Assembly: GCA_947650285.1 (NCBI GenBank)
Contig: CANTFL010001475.1
Span: 372,001-436,000, forward strand
Source of the DNA: Hyaloperonospora brassicae
Lineage: Eukaryota > Oomycota > Peronosporomycetes > Peronosporales > Peronosporaceae
Length of the DNA: 64,000 nt
Direction: 5' to 3'
In this document: piece by piece, positions 45,345 to 57,640 of the stretch
Layout of the letters: each line of letters starts with the position of its first letter
How positions within the stretch are numbered: the first letter of the stretch is position 1
Position numbers and translations under genes: made by a program
The notes under the pieces: generated by a model
Told to the model about the DNA's origin: nothing
The model's database searches: none
What the model saw: the letters and a program-made list of their open reading frames with translations, nothing else

Positions 45345-47846
45345 TCATGAGGTTTGGCTACCGCCTTTGAGACGTCTGATGAACTCGGGAACGCTCTCGA
45401 GCTTTTGCTTGACAGCCGACGGAAGGAACGAAGACCGACTTCCGGCGGTGAGCAGCTCAAACACGTCCCCTCGAGCACCGATCTCCCCATGAGAGTGCTT
45501 CAGCCCCCACGAAGGTACGAACCACAGTCGCTGACCACTGGCGGCTAACGTGAGCTGAGCTCCATCGACGTACACGACTGTCAAGTCGCCACTTGCGTCA
45601 ATGTATCCGCGCCCGAGGCCAGCAATGTCCACTGCTCGCTGAGTCTCCGTCCAATCCTCCGATGATACGGTTGTGGCTTCATGCAGGCGGAACTTGTCGC
45701 CAAAGCCTCGTTGAAGCAGTGAGGAGCGACTTCGGAATGACGTCAACAACGACGCGGGCAGAGTGTCGTAATGCACAAACGGAAGTTTGCTGACTGCACT
45801 GCGAAGAGCTATTCGGCGCAACTGCATCGTGCGCAGCGCGAGGCACTGACACAGCCGAACCAGTGGTGGAAAAAGTGTCCGCTGGGCAAAGCGTGAAGGT
45901 GATGGACCGCAGACTGCAACCGAATCAGCTCGTGAACTTCGTACGCCCGGAATGTCGTACCGCATCGACTCACCTTCTGCTGTGGTGGCCACGAGCGTCC
46001 CAGTCGCTGGGTCGTAGGAAGCTTTCCACCCGTTTGACACGTCCAACCGAAAAGTCGGTGGCCGACCAACTTCAGCCGACTCGTTGCAGCTCCACTGCAA
46101 CGCCACTTTTGCACTGCGCAGCGTTTGGTTTCGCGCTTGAAGGATCCCGAGCCACTCCACGTCCTGCAGTTCTACATGCACAACCACTGAAGTGAACCCC
46201 TCAGTCGTTTCGGAGACGGCTTCATCCGTCTGGCCATTCAACACTTTGTTCCTTCCCTCGATCCGCTCGTCGTCACTGCTGATGGTGGACGCTGACAACG
46301 GTAGTGCCGAGAAATCGCTGCAGCCGTCACTTCGGCTGCTATAGTCGAGGCTGACACTGCTGTCACCACTGGTGGTCCCGAGAACAAACGGCATCGATTG
46401 CACGTTTGAGGTTCCCGTCCTGATTGGAAAAGCTTCGAGCTGTCTACGTTCTTGAGAACCGGCCTTCGGGTCTCCTGATGACCGTCGCGATCGAGTCTTT
46501 GAGGGACCCGTTAGCCTAACGGATGGCAGCGGACGGTTTGCTTCAGTTCCCGATCGAAGTGCAGCACCTTTGCCGCTTTCGCGCAAGCTCTCAGTATATC
46601 GTCGGGACAACGCTCGAGGGTGCGGAGGTATCCAAACTGACGACTTGCGTCGAGCACAAGACTGAGGCGGTGCACGCTTCCGAGTCTCGCCACGAAGCCA
46701 CGTGTGAGTCAGAATTTGCTGAGCTGACGGACGGCAGTGTGGAACCTGCAGCGACACAGATGAGCATACGCGTAAGTGATTGCGCCACCTCACGCACTTC
46801 GAAGCTGCTCACCGACGACTTACCGGACTAAGCAGCCGCTTGATCAGGTCGCTCGCCGAGGACGAAAACCCGTCTGGAAACTGGAGCGGATGCTGTGCTG
46901 CGTTCGCCACGTTCTCCAGCGTTTCACTGCACGCAACAGTGAGATATCTGATCCATCGTCCGTCGCGTCCATTAGCTGACCCGCAAACACACACACAGCC
47001 GTCTCACCTAACTCGACGGCCTTCGAACGGCGCTCTGCCCAGCAACAAGCAGTACAATATGCACCCGAGGGACCAAATATCGACCGCAGCGTCGTACGGC
47101 TCGTCCGGCGCCGTCAGCACTTCGGGTGCAATGAAATTCGGCGTACCGCACATTGTCACGTGGTCCTCTCTACAGCCCACGCGAACAAACAAACGCCATC
47201 ACACACACGCACACTGCTGAGCCCTTCCCAACCCCTCTCTGCCTTTGTCTCTCTGTCCGTTAATCCTCACCCGAGTCTCGCTGCGAGGCCAAAGTCCGAG
47301 ATCCTGACCCCACCGTCTCCATGCACGAGCAGGTTGGCGAGTTTCAGGTCCCTGTGGATCACACCGCTCGCGTGTAAGTATGCGACACCTGACACCACTT
47401 GACGGAAGAGCGTCTTCGCCCTCGACTCGTCCAGTCGACGGCCCGGCAGTGTCTTGACAATGGCCGACAGCGACCGGTGCGCGCAGTGCTCTAATACCAT
47501 ATAATAGTTGCGCGCGTCTTCAAACACGCGCTCGACGCGCAGCACGTGCGGGTGCTGCAGCTCCGCGTGGAGGACCATCTCCTGCTGCACTTTGCCCTCG
47601 AGCTGCGACCGCTGGACCAGTAGTTTGTCAATCACTTTGATCGCCACACGCGCATTGGACGCGTCGTGTTCGGCCAAGTAGACCTGCGCAGTGGCCCCCT
47701 CGCCCAGGAACTCCAGCAGCGTGTAGTCCTGCACGGCCCCATATCAATAGTGTCATAGCAATAGTATCACATCGTGCACAGAAGATCGAAAGGGCGAGAC
47801 GTACGGAGATCGACGGACGTGCGGGAGCGGCTGCGGTCGGCTGCAT
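45345..47846 (-). CDS. PLK4/SAK-type polo-like kinase
   Basis: Five exons on the minus strand: 47846-47805, 47728-47271, 47169-47008, 46926-46824, 46745-45345; 2166 bp, 721 residues, all GT-AG with matching phases. PLK4 controls centriole/basal-body duplication, relevant to zoospore flagella. The kinase domain (about 16-275) has an intact loop ([14 protein letters not shown]), VAIKVIDK lysine, [20 protein letters not shown], then across the junction [38 protein letters not shown], and [12 protein letters not shown] plus [13 protein letters not shown]. The MTMCGTPN.I.PEV block and length after the kinase domain favour PLK4 over other polo kinases. The long tail is Ser-rich, then has polo-box-like strands ([31 protein letters not shown]) near the C-terminus. 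The short first exon (14 residues) is the least certain part. Confidence 0.8.
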
Positions 47847-50317
47847 GGAGAGGTGTTGTGCACTGTAATGGTGTCTGTGGTTGCGAGGCGGCAGCGGGGG
47901 ACGAGGAGATGGGAAGAGGCGATGGAGTTGTTATCGATTGGACGCGGGCGGGCGCTGAGCTCGTGTGTGGACTTTGTGTGCTGCTTCCTCCGGGCAGATA
48001 GATCCAAACGTGCGACGTACGCTACACGTGTTTACTAAGCTAATGTAGCGATGAGGTCGTGAGCACGGACATGAGGTGAGCTCCGTGATGGATGAAGTCT
48101 GGATGCGACTTCTTTCTACCCGCCATGTCGGTATGGATGTTGCGCCTCTTACGCGTTTGTCTTGATGGGACAGTCACGCAAGCGATCGAATACGAAGCAG
48201 GAGATTGCTTGCCATTGAAGCGTCGATGGGGGAAGGAGAGGCTACGACAGCTTGACAGCTTCTGGTGGCTATGTACTCGTTGGCCAGAAGTTGGATGCAA
48301 TGTTACGAGTAGGAACGTGGGTGAGTTGCGTCGTGGGTGAGCTTTGGCGTGACGTGGCCAAAGCAGCACTTGTTTCTCTGTGTCTGACCGATCAAAGAGC
48401 CCCAGACGCTGACAACTTCGAACGTGGGACCGATGCAGTCACTCGTATACAATCGACTTGATACTCTGCGTCTCTCTCTCTCTCTCTCTCTCTCGTTCGT
48501 CCATCGCAATGTCTGCTCGCAGCAGAGACCGCTCTTCGAGACGGTGTACACGAGCGCCAGAAAGTCAAATGTTTTTGCCACGTACCGCACGCTACGATTT
48601 AGGTGTGCTGGCAGTAGGGCAAACACAACAATGACGTTATGGCAACATGGTATGTCATTTGGCATGGGCTGTCAGGTTCTACGTCGAGCAAGTGCAGGGA
48701 GGGAGGGGTCTACTACGTCTTCCGGATGAGCATCGTCGTTCAAGGAATGTGTGCGGCGTAATTGAGGCATCCGTGTTGACTTCGACTGACTGGGTAACAC
48801 CGAAATGCATGACGCACTGATGTTCTCAGTTTCTGTTTACAGGTGAAGTGTCCGATCAAACCAAAGGGGTACTAGAGCTGGCACATCAGACATCACGCTT
48901 TCTCTGTTGCGTTAGAGAACGTTTGCGCAGTAGGTGCACGCTGTCAGTGGCACCTGACTCGACCATGACACGTGACCGCAGGCAAACCAGCCCGATGTGA
49001 TCCCATGTGACATCTAACTGGCAACGTTAGGTATTCTACGATGTGAGAGGTTGGATGAGCAGCTTGACCGGACGTGAGCACAATGACAGTTTTTGACCGC
49101 ACTTGATATGTAGACGAGCTAATGCAGATTGACGGGCATTATAAATGCACGTGCAATAACATCGAAATCTACAACGTACTGACAAATAGTTTTTTTTCGG
49201 TAATTGTGCACGTGACGCTATGTGTAAGCGTCTACACTGCCATAGTGTAAGTAAGAAGTACCCCACTACATTTCACACACACTCCGAGTGCAGGAAGGTA
49301 GCGCAACTAGCTAAACTTAACAAGCCAAGTCAAATGGAAGAATGTGATATACTCAGAATAGATCCTCACCTAATTTGAGTATCACACGGACCGACGCTGA
49401 CCACATATAAGTGCACATACGTGCGCTGGCTACTTACTTGCCCGCAGCAAATTGCGCGCATCTTTTCGTAGTGTGGTGAATTGGTCCGCTCCTAACATGA
49501 TCGATGTCAGTCAACGAGCAGAGTGCTATCAACAGCTGACTTAATGGAGGAGCCCAGGCAATATTTTCGAATAAGTTCTTTTAATGTAAGATATTGCATA
49601 TTACCCCCTCATGTAGTAGTTCCACATGCTGCCTTCGTTGTCAAAATCCTACAGGATACCTCCTAGGCGAATAGTGCTGACTCTTTGAATGCGGTGAAAA
49701 TGCCATTGACACTTCGTAAAAGGTAATGTCATAAAACAGGCTCACGTCTTTTTATTAGGGTCTGGATCAATCTGCTCGAGCGGTCTTCCATTTCGTCCCT
49801 GTCCGACAACTGCTACAATAGATATACGTCTGAACCCAGATGCTCGCCACTTTGATGCAAGGCTCTTCCTCTCTTAGCGGACCTACTTACGAAAATTGCT
49901 TCGTCTAAATACTACACAAGCAATTGCAATTCCATGCTCAGTAATTTCACAAATCATAATGTCAGCAGATTTTATAGTGGTTAGAACTACAGGGTCAAGC
50001 TCCGACAGTTGAGGGCTGCCGCTAAACTTATCTGTACAACGCAAACGAGCTAATTTGTATTTCTGATAGAACTGGGTACGCTGAAAGCGTCAGCACACGC
50101 TGATGCATTCTCGCAATCGGCAAGAGACGATGTCAACGTGTAGCTGTCATTCTATCAAAAGTCATTTTTTTACTATACACCATTTGTTTCCAGAACGATT
50201 TTATTCAATTTACAGCTAAAAACGGCGTACTTTGGCTTGTCCCTACTTTGCACTGCAAGGGCATAGAGCGCACGTCGCAATGTTGTCCCACGTAGCTGCT
50301 TTTCAGCCAATCACGCG
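47847..50317. other. long intergenic region
   Basis: 2.5 kb between the divergent PLK4-like and acyltransferase genes, so it holds both promoters. GC-rich near the genes, AT-rich around 49000-50200. A perfect (TC)12 run sits at 48471-48494. No domain-bearing frame was found. Confidence 0.45.
48471..48494 (+). repeat. (TC)12 microsatellite
   Basis: Twelve uninterrupted TC units in the PLK4/acyltransferase intergenic region. Confidence 0.9.
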
Positions 50318-50330
50318 TCATTCTTTGCAC
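50306..50330 (+). promoter_or_regulatory. CCAAT box and oomycete initiator-like site of acyltransferase gene
   Basis: CCAAT at 50306-50310 is followed by TCATTCT (50318-50324) and TTGCACT, a close fit to the oomycete Inr consensus YCAYTYY with its downstream flank. It lies about 80 bp before the ATG at 50400. Predicted transcription start near 50320. Confidence 0.55.
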
Positions 50331-50399
50331 TGCAACTGCCGGGCAGTCAGTCCCTCAACCTCTCGCGCCGCCGCGTGTGGCGCGCTGTCTCTCCTTCCG

Positions 50400-51839
50400 A
50401 TGGCGGTGTTCCACCTGTACTCGGCGCTGAACCTGCTGTGGATCTTGTGCAACGGCGTGTGCATCAACTTCCTCCAGTTCTGCCTCTACTGCCTCGTGCG
50501 GCCGTTCAATACGGCGCTCTACCGCTACTGGATGGGGTACGTACGCTGTACCCACACCGATCGAACTCGGTATCCATCGCCTCTCACTCTGCTACGAGTC
50601 GCTTTACTCACTCTCTATCTCTTTGTTGTATTGAAGGTCAGTAGCACAAGCGCTCTGGGTGGACGTGGCGTCCACGAGCTTTCCGTTGACGAAGCTCTCG
50701 GTCACTGGCGAGCTGCCGGCCGACCCTTCGAAGCCGGCGATCATTATTGCAAACCACCAGGTGGACGCTGACTGGTGGTACATTTGGCAGGCGGCGCGCC
50801 AGCTGAAGGCGGCGGGCAATGTCAAGATCGTGCTTAAGGACCAGCTCAAGTACTTGCCCATCCTCGGCTGGGGCATGCGTCTCTTCCAGTTTCTTTTCCT
50901 ACGACGTCGCATTGATCAAGACCAGAAGCACATTCAGCAGTACATGGACGGACTGATTACCGACAAGTTTCCATTCTGGCTCGTGCTGTTCCCTGAAGGA
51001 ACGACCATCCACAAGGAATACGTGACAAAGTCGCAGGCGTTTGCCGCTCGAGAAGGCCGTCCGAAGTTCGAGCGGGTGTTGCTTCCTCGCACAACGGGCA
51101 TGCAGATCATTTTAGATGCTGCCGCTGCAGTGAAGCCAGATATCTATGACCTGACGCTGGCGTTTCCGTCGTACTCGGGCGAAGTGCCGACGTTTGACAT
51201 GGGTTACGGACGTAAAGTGGACACGGAAGTACCGTCGATGAAGTCATTAGTGGCAGGAAAACAACCTGCAGGAAATGTGGCCATCCACTCGCATAAGTTT
51301 CGGTATGAGGACGCGACAGCAGATTTGCAGGGATTTTTAGATGCGCGCTGGAAAGAGAAAGAAGAGCGGCTGACGTACTTTGTCGAGCATCAGCGATTTC
51401 CTGGTGGGGAAAAGGCGGTGGAGATAGAGCTATCGGTAAGATGACTGCGTGAGGCTGCTATGCGTGAGCTGGAGCTGATGAGTCTCGTTTTTGGGCCGTG
51501 TTGTGTTGATTAGAGGTCGGTTCGAGCCGTCTTTCGACTGTGGCTGGGCATCACGATCTCATGTATCGTATTGCCCTTCGTCATGATGCTCTTCTTCCCA
51601 CGTACGTACTCGTTGATCTGGAGCTACATAGTATGCGTTTGTCGAGGCTGATCGTAACCCGACTTCTGTGCCGACTGGTTGTGTGCGCAGTGTATTTGGT
51701 CTGGGTCGTCTACTGCTTTGTCTACTCGGTCTACGACCGCACGACGAACTTTTGGTGGCCATACATCTTCAACTTGTTCTTGGAACGCGCAGCTAAGACG
51801 CACGATCAGTTTAAACGACACAAAGCGAAGTACATGTGA
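50400..51839 (+). CDS. lysophospholipid acyltransferase, AGPAT3-5/LCLAT1 type
   Basis: Four exons: 50400-50536, 50637-51435, 51514-51601, 51691-51839; 1173 bp, 390 residues, GT-AG introns with matching phases. Enzymes of this family acylate lysophosphatidic acid or other lysophospholipids in the ER membrane. Motif I is NHQVDADWWY (H-X4-D, about residue 84); motif III is FPEGTT (about 165); RVLLPRTTGMQIIL is the downstream block. The N-terminus is a hydrophobic anchor (LYSALNLLWILCNGVCINFL), and exons 3-4 encode a second membrane hairpin (LGITISCIVLPFVMMLFF and LVWVVYCFVYSVY). The spliced join WMG|SVAQALWVDV matches the family. The C-terminus is basic (RHKAKYM). Unspliced reading stops soon after exon 2, so the exon 3-4 hairpin depends on splicing. 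Confidence 0.88.
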
Positions 51840-53460
51840 GACCGGTGAGATAGTCTGCCTTGTGTGCTGACAGAAGCGTAATGTTGTAATGTGTATCGAT
51901 TCGGCAATCATTTGCGCCAGTACTGCGCTTTGATGTTGGTGTCATTTTTTTCAGAAGCGGAGACTGTCATTGGAATGACGAGACGTGGCGAATATAGCCA
52001 CAACATACCGAACTCCGCATGTGTATGTATCGACCGATCTGTCTGTACGACAGTCCGCTGTCTGTGGTCACAGGGTCAACAAAGTCAAGTCGAGCACATC
52101 TATCGTTGTCGCCGGCCGCGTAGTTGCCGTGGCCAAGTTCGTAGCAACGGCCTCCGCAAGAGGTATTTCTGGTCCGCAAGAATGTAGACCACAACAAGGT
52201 TGGGAGCATGTTTGAGGAGACATGAACGAGTGAGTATTCCTCGATTGAGTTCCTGGCTGTCAAACGAAACAAGCATAGCAACGACAAACTGCTTCTGAAT
52301 TGGCATGTGGTGAGTCGCACATTGCATCAATCAATACCTTGCAAGCCGTGGTCTATAGATGCGAAACGCGTGCTTCTGACAGCATCACACAGCTCACCAC
52401 TTACAAATGTGTGTAGATATCCAAATAAGTGAATGGACCTACTAGAAGCAACAATAAGCATTTGATCTGTTCCCGATGGCAATCCAGCGGTAAGTAGTGC
52501 AGAGGGTGCCAGCGGCGTTCCTCAGCGACATAACCGATCGGCCCGCGCCGGCAGGTTCTTTGCAACTCATGTGGCGTTCCAGCTCATATTTTTTGTGCAA
52601 ACTAACGCGCTTTGCTGCGGTTTCGCGTGCTTGCCGCATAGTTGCAACAGATGCAAGTAGACCGTGCAGATCTTTTCACTGAGATGTAAACTGGCCCAAG
52701 CTACGGCGGATATAGTTAAATGGAACCTTGAGGCAATACTGGGGTCTGTGAAAGCTGGACATGCATACACAAATGGATCTAGCTCTTTACTGAAGCCATC
52801 GGACGGCTCTACTAGTTGTGCTTTTGCAGGTTCGCCACTCGCTATTAGTGCAACGAAACATCGTCCATCTTGCGCGTCATGTCGATTGTACCATATCTGT
52901 TACTACGATCGTGACATGCGTACCAGATATCGTGTTCAATAGATATCCGGATCCAATAATTGTGGAAGTCAACCACACGGCCAATGATCGCGTCCATGTC
53001 AATGGCCACAACAGCGCTCTTTACGCACGTTTGACTAGTGGCCGCAGACAACAACACGAATAGGGTTGGAAATTGGGTTTATAAGGCTTACATGACATTG
53101 GAGGAGTTTAGGTGAGGGGTCCATGACGTCGCGATAGGAAATGGTCCGACGATGGAGACTACATAAACGCACAGTGGATAAGCGGTCGCTATTTGCGTTC
53201 ACGAAAGGGACGACCAAGTTCTGCATTTGAAGGTGAATGTTGGTTAAAGTGGAGTGGTGGTATTATTGAAGTGGTCCAAAGCAAGCGAGAACAAGTAAAC
53301 AAGCTCGACAACGAATGAGGGATGTCAAGATAAGGCACGGTCCGGACAATGGGGGAGCCAGGATAACCTACGATGCGAGCAACAAGAAGGTTAGCCGAAG
53401 AGAAGGTAAACAGCTCCATTGGAGCCTGCCGGGAAGACAGGACGGTACGGACGATGGATG
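51840..53460. other. intergenic, boundary of gene island
   Basis: 1.6 kb with no gene recognised. Composition shifts from GC-rich towards AT-rich. No repeat shared with other parts of the window was noticed before the copia LTR. Confidence 0.45.
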
Positions 53461-53797
53461 CTCAAGCGAATTTGTTAGAAAGTATGTTGTACTTGCACTC
53501 GTGCAAGGAAAAGTGAAAGTAAAAGTGAAATATATTCAGTGTTGACCATTCCTCCTGTCAACACTACAGTATGCATAGACCAAAACAGAACTGCAACCTG
53601 ACCAGGTCAAGTTGCACATGGTCTCCGTCTCTCTCTGTACCACGTGTCATCTTGTCACATGGCGTCCGTCTCTCTTCATCCCAAGTGTCGACCTGTCAAA
53701 TTTCGACCAATCAGGTGGGGTCGCAGCTTACCTGTAACGGGTCTTGCACTTAAACTGCACGACCTTGTTACCTGTCAAAAACAATGACTTCCAATAC
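53461..53797 (-). repeat. 3' LTR of the right copia element
   Basis: Matches 58917-59255. Contains CGTGTCATCTTGTCACATGG and TTCGACCAATCAGGTGGGG, both shared with the other LTR with few changes. Confidence 0.8.
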
Positions 53798-54490
53798 TCC
53801 TCGACATCATCCTGTATGGTGATCAACTTGAACATGCCGCGCAAGTCCACAATTCTCGGAGCTGGTAGTGCCTTCGTTAATAAATCCGCGATCATACCAC
53901 CAGACTTGACAAAACTTGGCTTCACCGTCTTGACTTAAGCGTAGTGGCAGATAAACTTAAATCGTATGTCAATGTGCTTTGCGCTCGACGTACTCTTTTC
54001 GTTCTCCAATTGTTTGATCGCAGCTTGATTATCCCTCCACATCGGCATCGGTTCATAAACCTCCGTGCCTAGTTCGCCGAAAAGCTCCCTGAGTCCCAAC
54101 AGTTCACGTCCCGCTTGGGACGCTGCAATAAATTCTGCTTCCATTGTGCTGAGCGAAACTCCAGTCTGCTTCTTGCAGGACCACGACACCACTGCACCAT
54201 CCGTGGTCACCACACATCCTGATACCGACTTTCGATCAGACTTGTCCGCAGCGAAGTCTACATCGCTCCTACTTTCAATCTTAATCGGATCGTTCGAAGA
54301 GCTCGTGGTTTTGATGCACAGCTTTAGAGACTTTGTGCCCTTCAAATATCGCGCAACTCGTTTGGGCATCTTCCAATCCTTTTCTGTAGAATTGTGAGTT
54401 TGCCTAGTTGCTCGATGCACAGCAAAGCTGATGTCAGGTCGGGTGCAGCGTGCAATCTCCAAAGTAGACTCCCGACGAGAGATTGTAAGG
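53728..54490 (-). pseudogene. copia RNase H and C-terminus
   Basis: The minus strand reads IARCTRPDISFAVHRATRQT, then RYLKGTKSLKLCI, SDVDFAADKSDRKSVSGCVV, KKQTGVSLSTMEAEFIAAS, WRDNQAAIKQLENE and SAKHIDIRFKFICHYA, all standard RNase H blocks, interrupted once near 53935 and resumed with GGMIADLLTKALPAPRI. This part is the best preserved of the element. Confidence 0.8.
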
Positions 54491-55429
54491 CCTTGATGCT
54501 TGTGTGTCCGGACACGCTCGACGCATTTACTATAGTGGCCTTGTCACGTCATGCGAAGCGTGTTGGGCGCACATGTTGGCAGGCGTCCAGCGGGGTGACT
54601 GTTGTGATGGGGTCAAGACCCACATGACCACTGACGTTCTGGAGGTTCCGGGTGCTACCATGCAACCCATTAGCATTGACATACCTACATTCGCTTGCTT
54701 TACGCTCTCTTGTCGCTGCGATAGCGCGAGGAAAGCCGTCGATGCTGCACAAAGCCGTTTCACACACAGAGATAACGTCCAGCTGCAGAATTCATGCGGC
54801 TGCACATTTGTTTGAATGATACGCTCGCGATGGACCTTGCGCTCAATCGGGAGACAAGGAGATCTACTCAGGCTGTTCCAATATACCACGCTTCGCACAT
54901 GCTGCAACACTCGATTCCCAAATTTTCACGGTTCAGCTCAAGCCAGTCTTTTTCCCTTCGGGGCAGTCACGTCGGAGGGAATCCTCCCTTGGGGAGGAGT
55001 TACATGTCGGTTGGAAGGCAGTACTACCATTCGAAGATGCGATATGAGGAAACTCCATAGGTGTTAAGATTAGGTGATGCAAAGGGTATGTTATGGACAT
55101 GCATATGATGAAGCGTGTCTATAACATGCTCCACTTAGTACGGTAGAATAGACTACCAGTACGAGCATTTCGTAGGCATGCTGTAGCTCGAGTGGAAATG
55201 TGTGGCAGCCATATTCCAGAGGTCACTGGTTCGATACCCGGCAGTGAAGGTTAAACCTTAGGGTACAGGTGTTTGGGGTTCACCAGCACTCTCCTGCCAG
55301 ACATGGGGACCCCTCGAGCAAGTTAATCGGATTCAAGACATGGCAAGTCGGCTGTGGCTAACGGAGAAGGGGCGCCATGTTCAAGAAGAACTGCTACACA
55401 ACTGCAGGTGAGGTGCCAGTGACTAACAC
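54491..55429. other. insertion within copia pol
   Basis: About 0.94 kb where copia RT C-terminus should be. It contains no RT blocks. It includes GGAGGGAATCCTCCC near 54975, which can form a hairpin, and the SINE-like promoter at 55184-55238. Confidence 0.55.
55171..55380 (+). repeat. tRNA-derived SINE-like sequence
   Basis: TAGCTCGAGTGG (55184-55195) fits the pol III A box and GGTTCGATACC (55228-55238) fits the B box. Their 33-bp spacing is as in tRNA genes, and the T-arm region can pair (CACTGG..CCGGCAGTG). The acceptor and anticodon stems do not fold well, so a SINE head is more likely than a functional tRNA. The following ~140 bp would be the SINE body; the ends are not defined. Confidence 0.5.
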
Positions 55430-55884
55430 GTCATCTACGTATACCCCTTCAATCGTGACGTCGTCACCAACCTTCTTCATGTAGAGACACATGTCAGTCA
55501 ACATTGATTTAAGTTTAGTTCAACCAACTTCGAATGTAACAACTTGATCCACAATCGTCCGGCTTGAATTAAACCGTAAAGTGAATTCTTTAGCACCAGA
55601 GCAAGCTGTTTTGTTTCCTTGACTCCGTGTTTATTTAACATGTCTTGACTAACTTGCACCCCTCTCGGAATCATCATATATATGTCCAGATCCTTCTTCT
55701 TATCCACCTTGACGTACGCGTTCAGTACATCTCCATGGCGTGCAGGGACATTCCACCGACGCGAGAGTACAAAAATCATCTTCACGGTGCCGAGCTCCAT
55801 GACCGCTGCGAAGGTCAAATTGTAATCAACCCCGAAAAGCTGTTCATTTTCGCATGTGACGAGTCTTTCCTCGCACCTCTCCAA
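55430..55884 (-). pseudogene. copia reverse transcriptase, N-terminal half
   Basis: Blocks GVDYNLTFAAVMELGTVKMI, GDVLNAYVKVDKKKDLDIYM, LVLKNSLYGLIQAGRLW and, after one stop, VYVDDVLVTG at 55444-55430. The YVDD box is intact. Sequence just beyond it (towards 54490) no longer resembles RT; the RT C-terminus seems lost or displaced by the insert. Confidence 0.75.
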
Positions 55885-56296
55885 GTTTCCGTTCGCATCC
55901 GTCTTTGTCCTAAGTACCCACTAGTTATGCAGGACATGCGAATCCGCCAGAGGAACGACCATCGCCCAGACACCGTTGGCCTCCAAAGTTGTCAGTTCTC
56001 AGTGATCACCACAAGCCATTTTTCCTTCGAGTGGCTCATCATGGCTTCACCATAGCTTCTTGGGTCGGGCCCGACAACAGTTTAAGAGATGTCTTGTAAA
56101 TCCGCACCCTCGTCTGCATCGCCCTGCCTGCTTGTCTTCTTGCTAATTGATCGCGTCACATGTCCATTTAGTTGAAAGACGTGTTGCAGGACGATCGCCA
56201 ACTTCAATTTGAGGCTCCTCCTGACCGTCAATTCCACGCAAATTCTCCGACGGATTGCCACCCGATACGTCGGTCAGGGTTCCGATGTTTTACATG

Positions 56297-57640
56297 TTAT
56301 GTTACCACAACGACGCGATCCTTTGCCAGGTAATCACTGTGTCCCTTCATTTCATCGTCCTTCCCGATGATGATAGCCGCCTTTCCACGCATACCCAGCG
56401 ACTTGTTGTTCTTGTGTAGGTAAACCGTGCACGTCGAGCCAAAAACCACAATGTCGCTAAGATATGAGTTCTTCTTGGTGGTCAATTTAATGGGCGAGAG
56501 TCCTTCGTCATTTGCCTTAGTGGGACTTCGATATAAAATGTACGCTGCGTACTCCGCAGCGTCACCCCAGAATTTCAAAGGAAGACCAATTGAAAACACC
56601 ATGCTTTGCACCATGTTCATGATGGTGCGATGCATCCTTTCTGCTTTGCCGTTGCTGGCCTGATTACCACGCTCACTGATTTGACGTGAGACACCAGTTT
56701 CCTTACATAACACGTCCAAAGTCTTGTATTCCTCTCCGCCGTCCGTATGAAGAACGTGGATGCGACACTCAAAACGTCGCTCAAAGACCGACAGGAATGC
56801 TTCAATTTCATCTCAGCAACATCCTTCGTCTTTGCCAAAAAGACACGGCAATAATTTGATCGGTGATCAACAAAGTTGATCATGTGCCGATTGACGAGGC
56901 GTTCTCGTGGAGTCATGGGTCCTTAAGGTCGGAACAAATGACTCGTCCGATCACATCGATCGGTGAATTTTTTCCACAATCCTTGCTCGACTGCAAGTTC
57001 TTCGTCTGCTTGCCTTGTGCACAGGGCAAGCACTTGACGCGCTTAGTATCAGTGATTTTGATACGAGAGGCGGGGTCGCGAGCCATCTTGATAATTGTGT
57101 CGTATCACAGATGACCTAAACGTCGATAAAAATGAAGCAGTTTTTCATCTTGTAGGCTCATCTGCGCTTCGTCTTCATTGCCATGCACGACTTCCATGAT
57201 CGCTTCCTTCGGTGACCCAGAGACTCGGAAATCATTCAGTCAATTATCCTTGAAGACTTCCACAACCAACACATAGTTAACACGCACGAGGTCCATTATA
57301 GGTGTGCCTCCAAAGGTGAAGACCATCACACGCTTTCATCCACGATATTTAAGAACACATTTCTTCTTTTCCAATTTTACCAAGGAAATGATGTTACGCC
57401 CCAAATTGAAGGCGTATTGAACATCAAGAAGTCGGATGGTCTTAGTGACCCCAAGTGTCTTGACTTGATCATTGCACTTCCTTGCTTCGTGATCTTGAGC
57501 GTTCCTCCATCCGAAGCTGCGGTATAGCATTCGTGGTTGCAGTCTACCACATCTTCCAGCAGACTCAGGTAATTGACCAATTGACGTCCTCAGCCGCTGT
57601 ACAACACCCACTGGGTGATCGCGTGCGTCTTGTGTTCGTC
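56297..57640 (-). pseudogene. copia protease and integrase
   Basis: The protease begins ITQWVLYSG (about 57600), where the catalytic DSG has become YSG, and continues RQLVNYLSLLEDVVDC. Integrase: NFVDHRSNYCRVFLAKTKD (first Asp region, about 56870) and ASNGKAERMHRTIMNM with the catalytic Glu (about 56650), followed by LPLKFWGDAAEYAAYIL. The C-terminal region GSTCTVYLHKNNKSLGMRGKA is readable to 56297. Frames change between 56916 and 56617. Confidence 0.7.

Noticed and set aside
55171..55260. tRNA gene
   Set aside because: A and B boxes are present, but acceptor and anticodon stems do not pair convincingly; kept as SINE-like instead.
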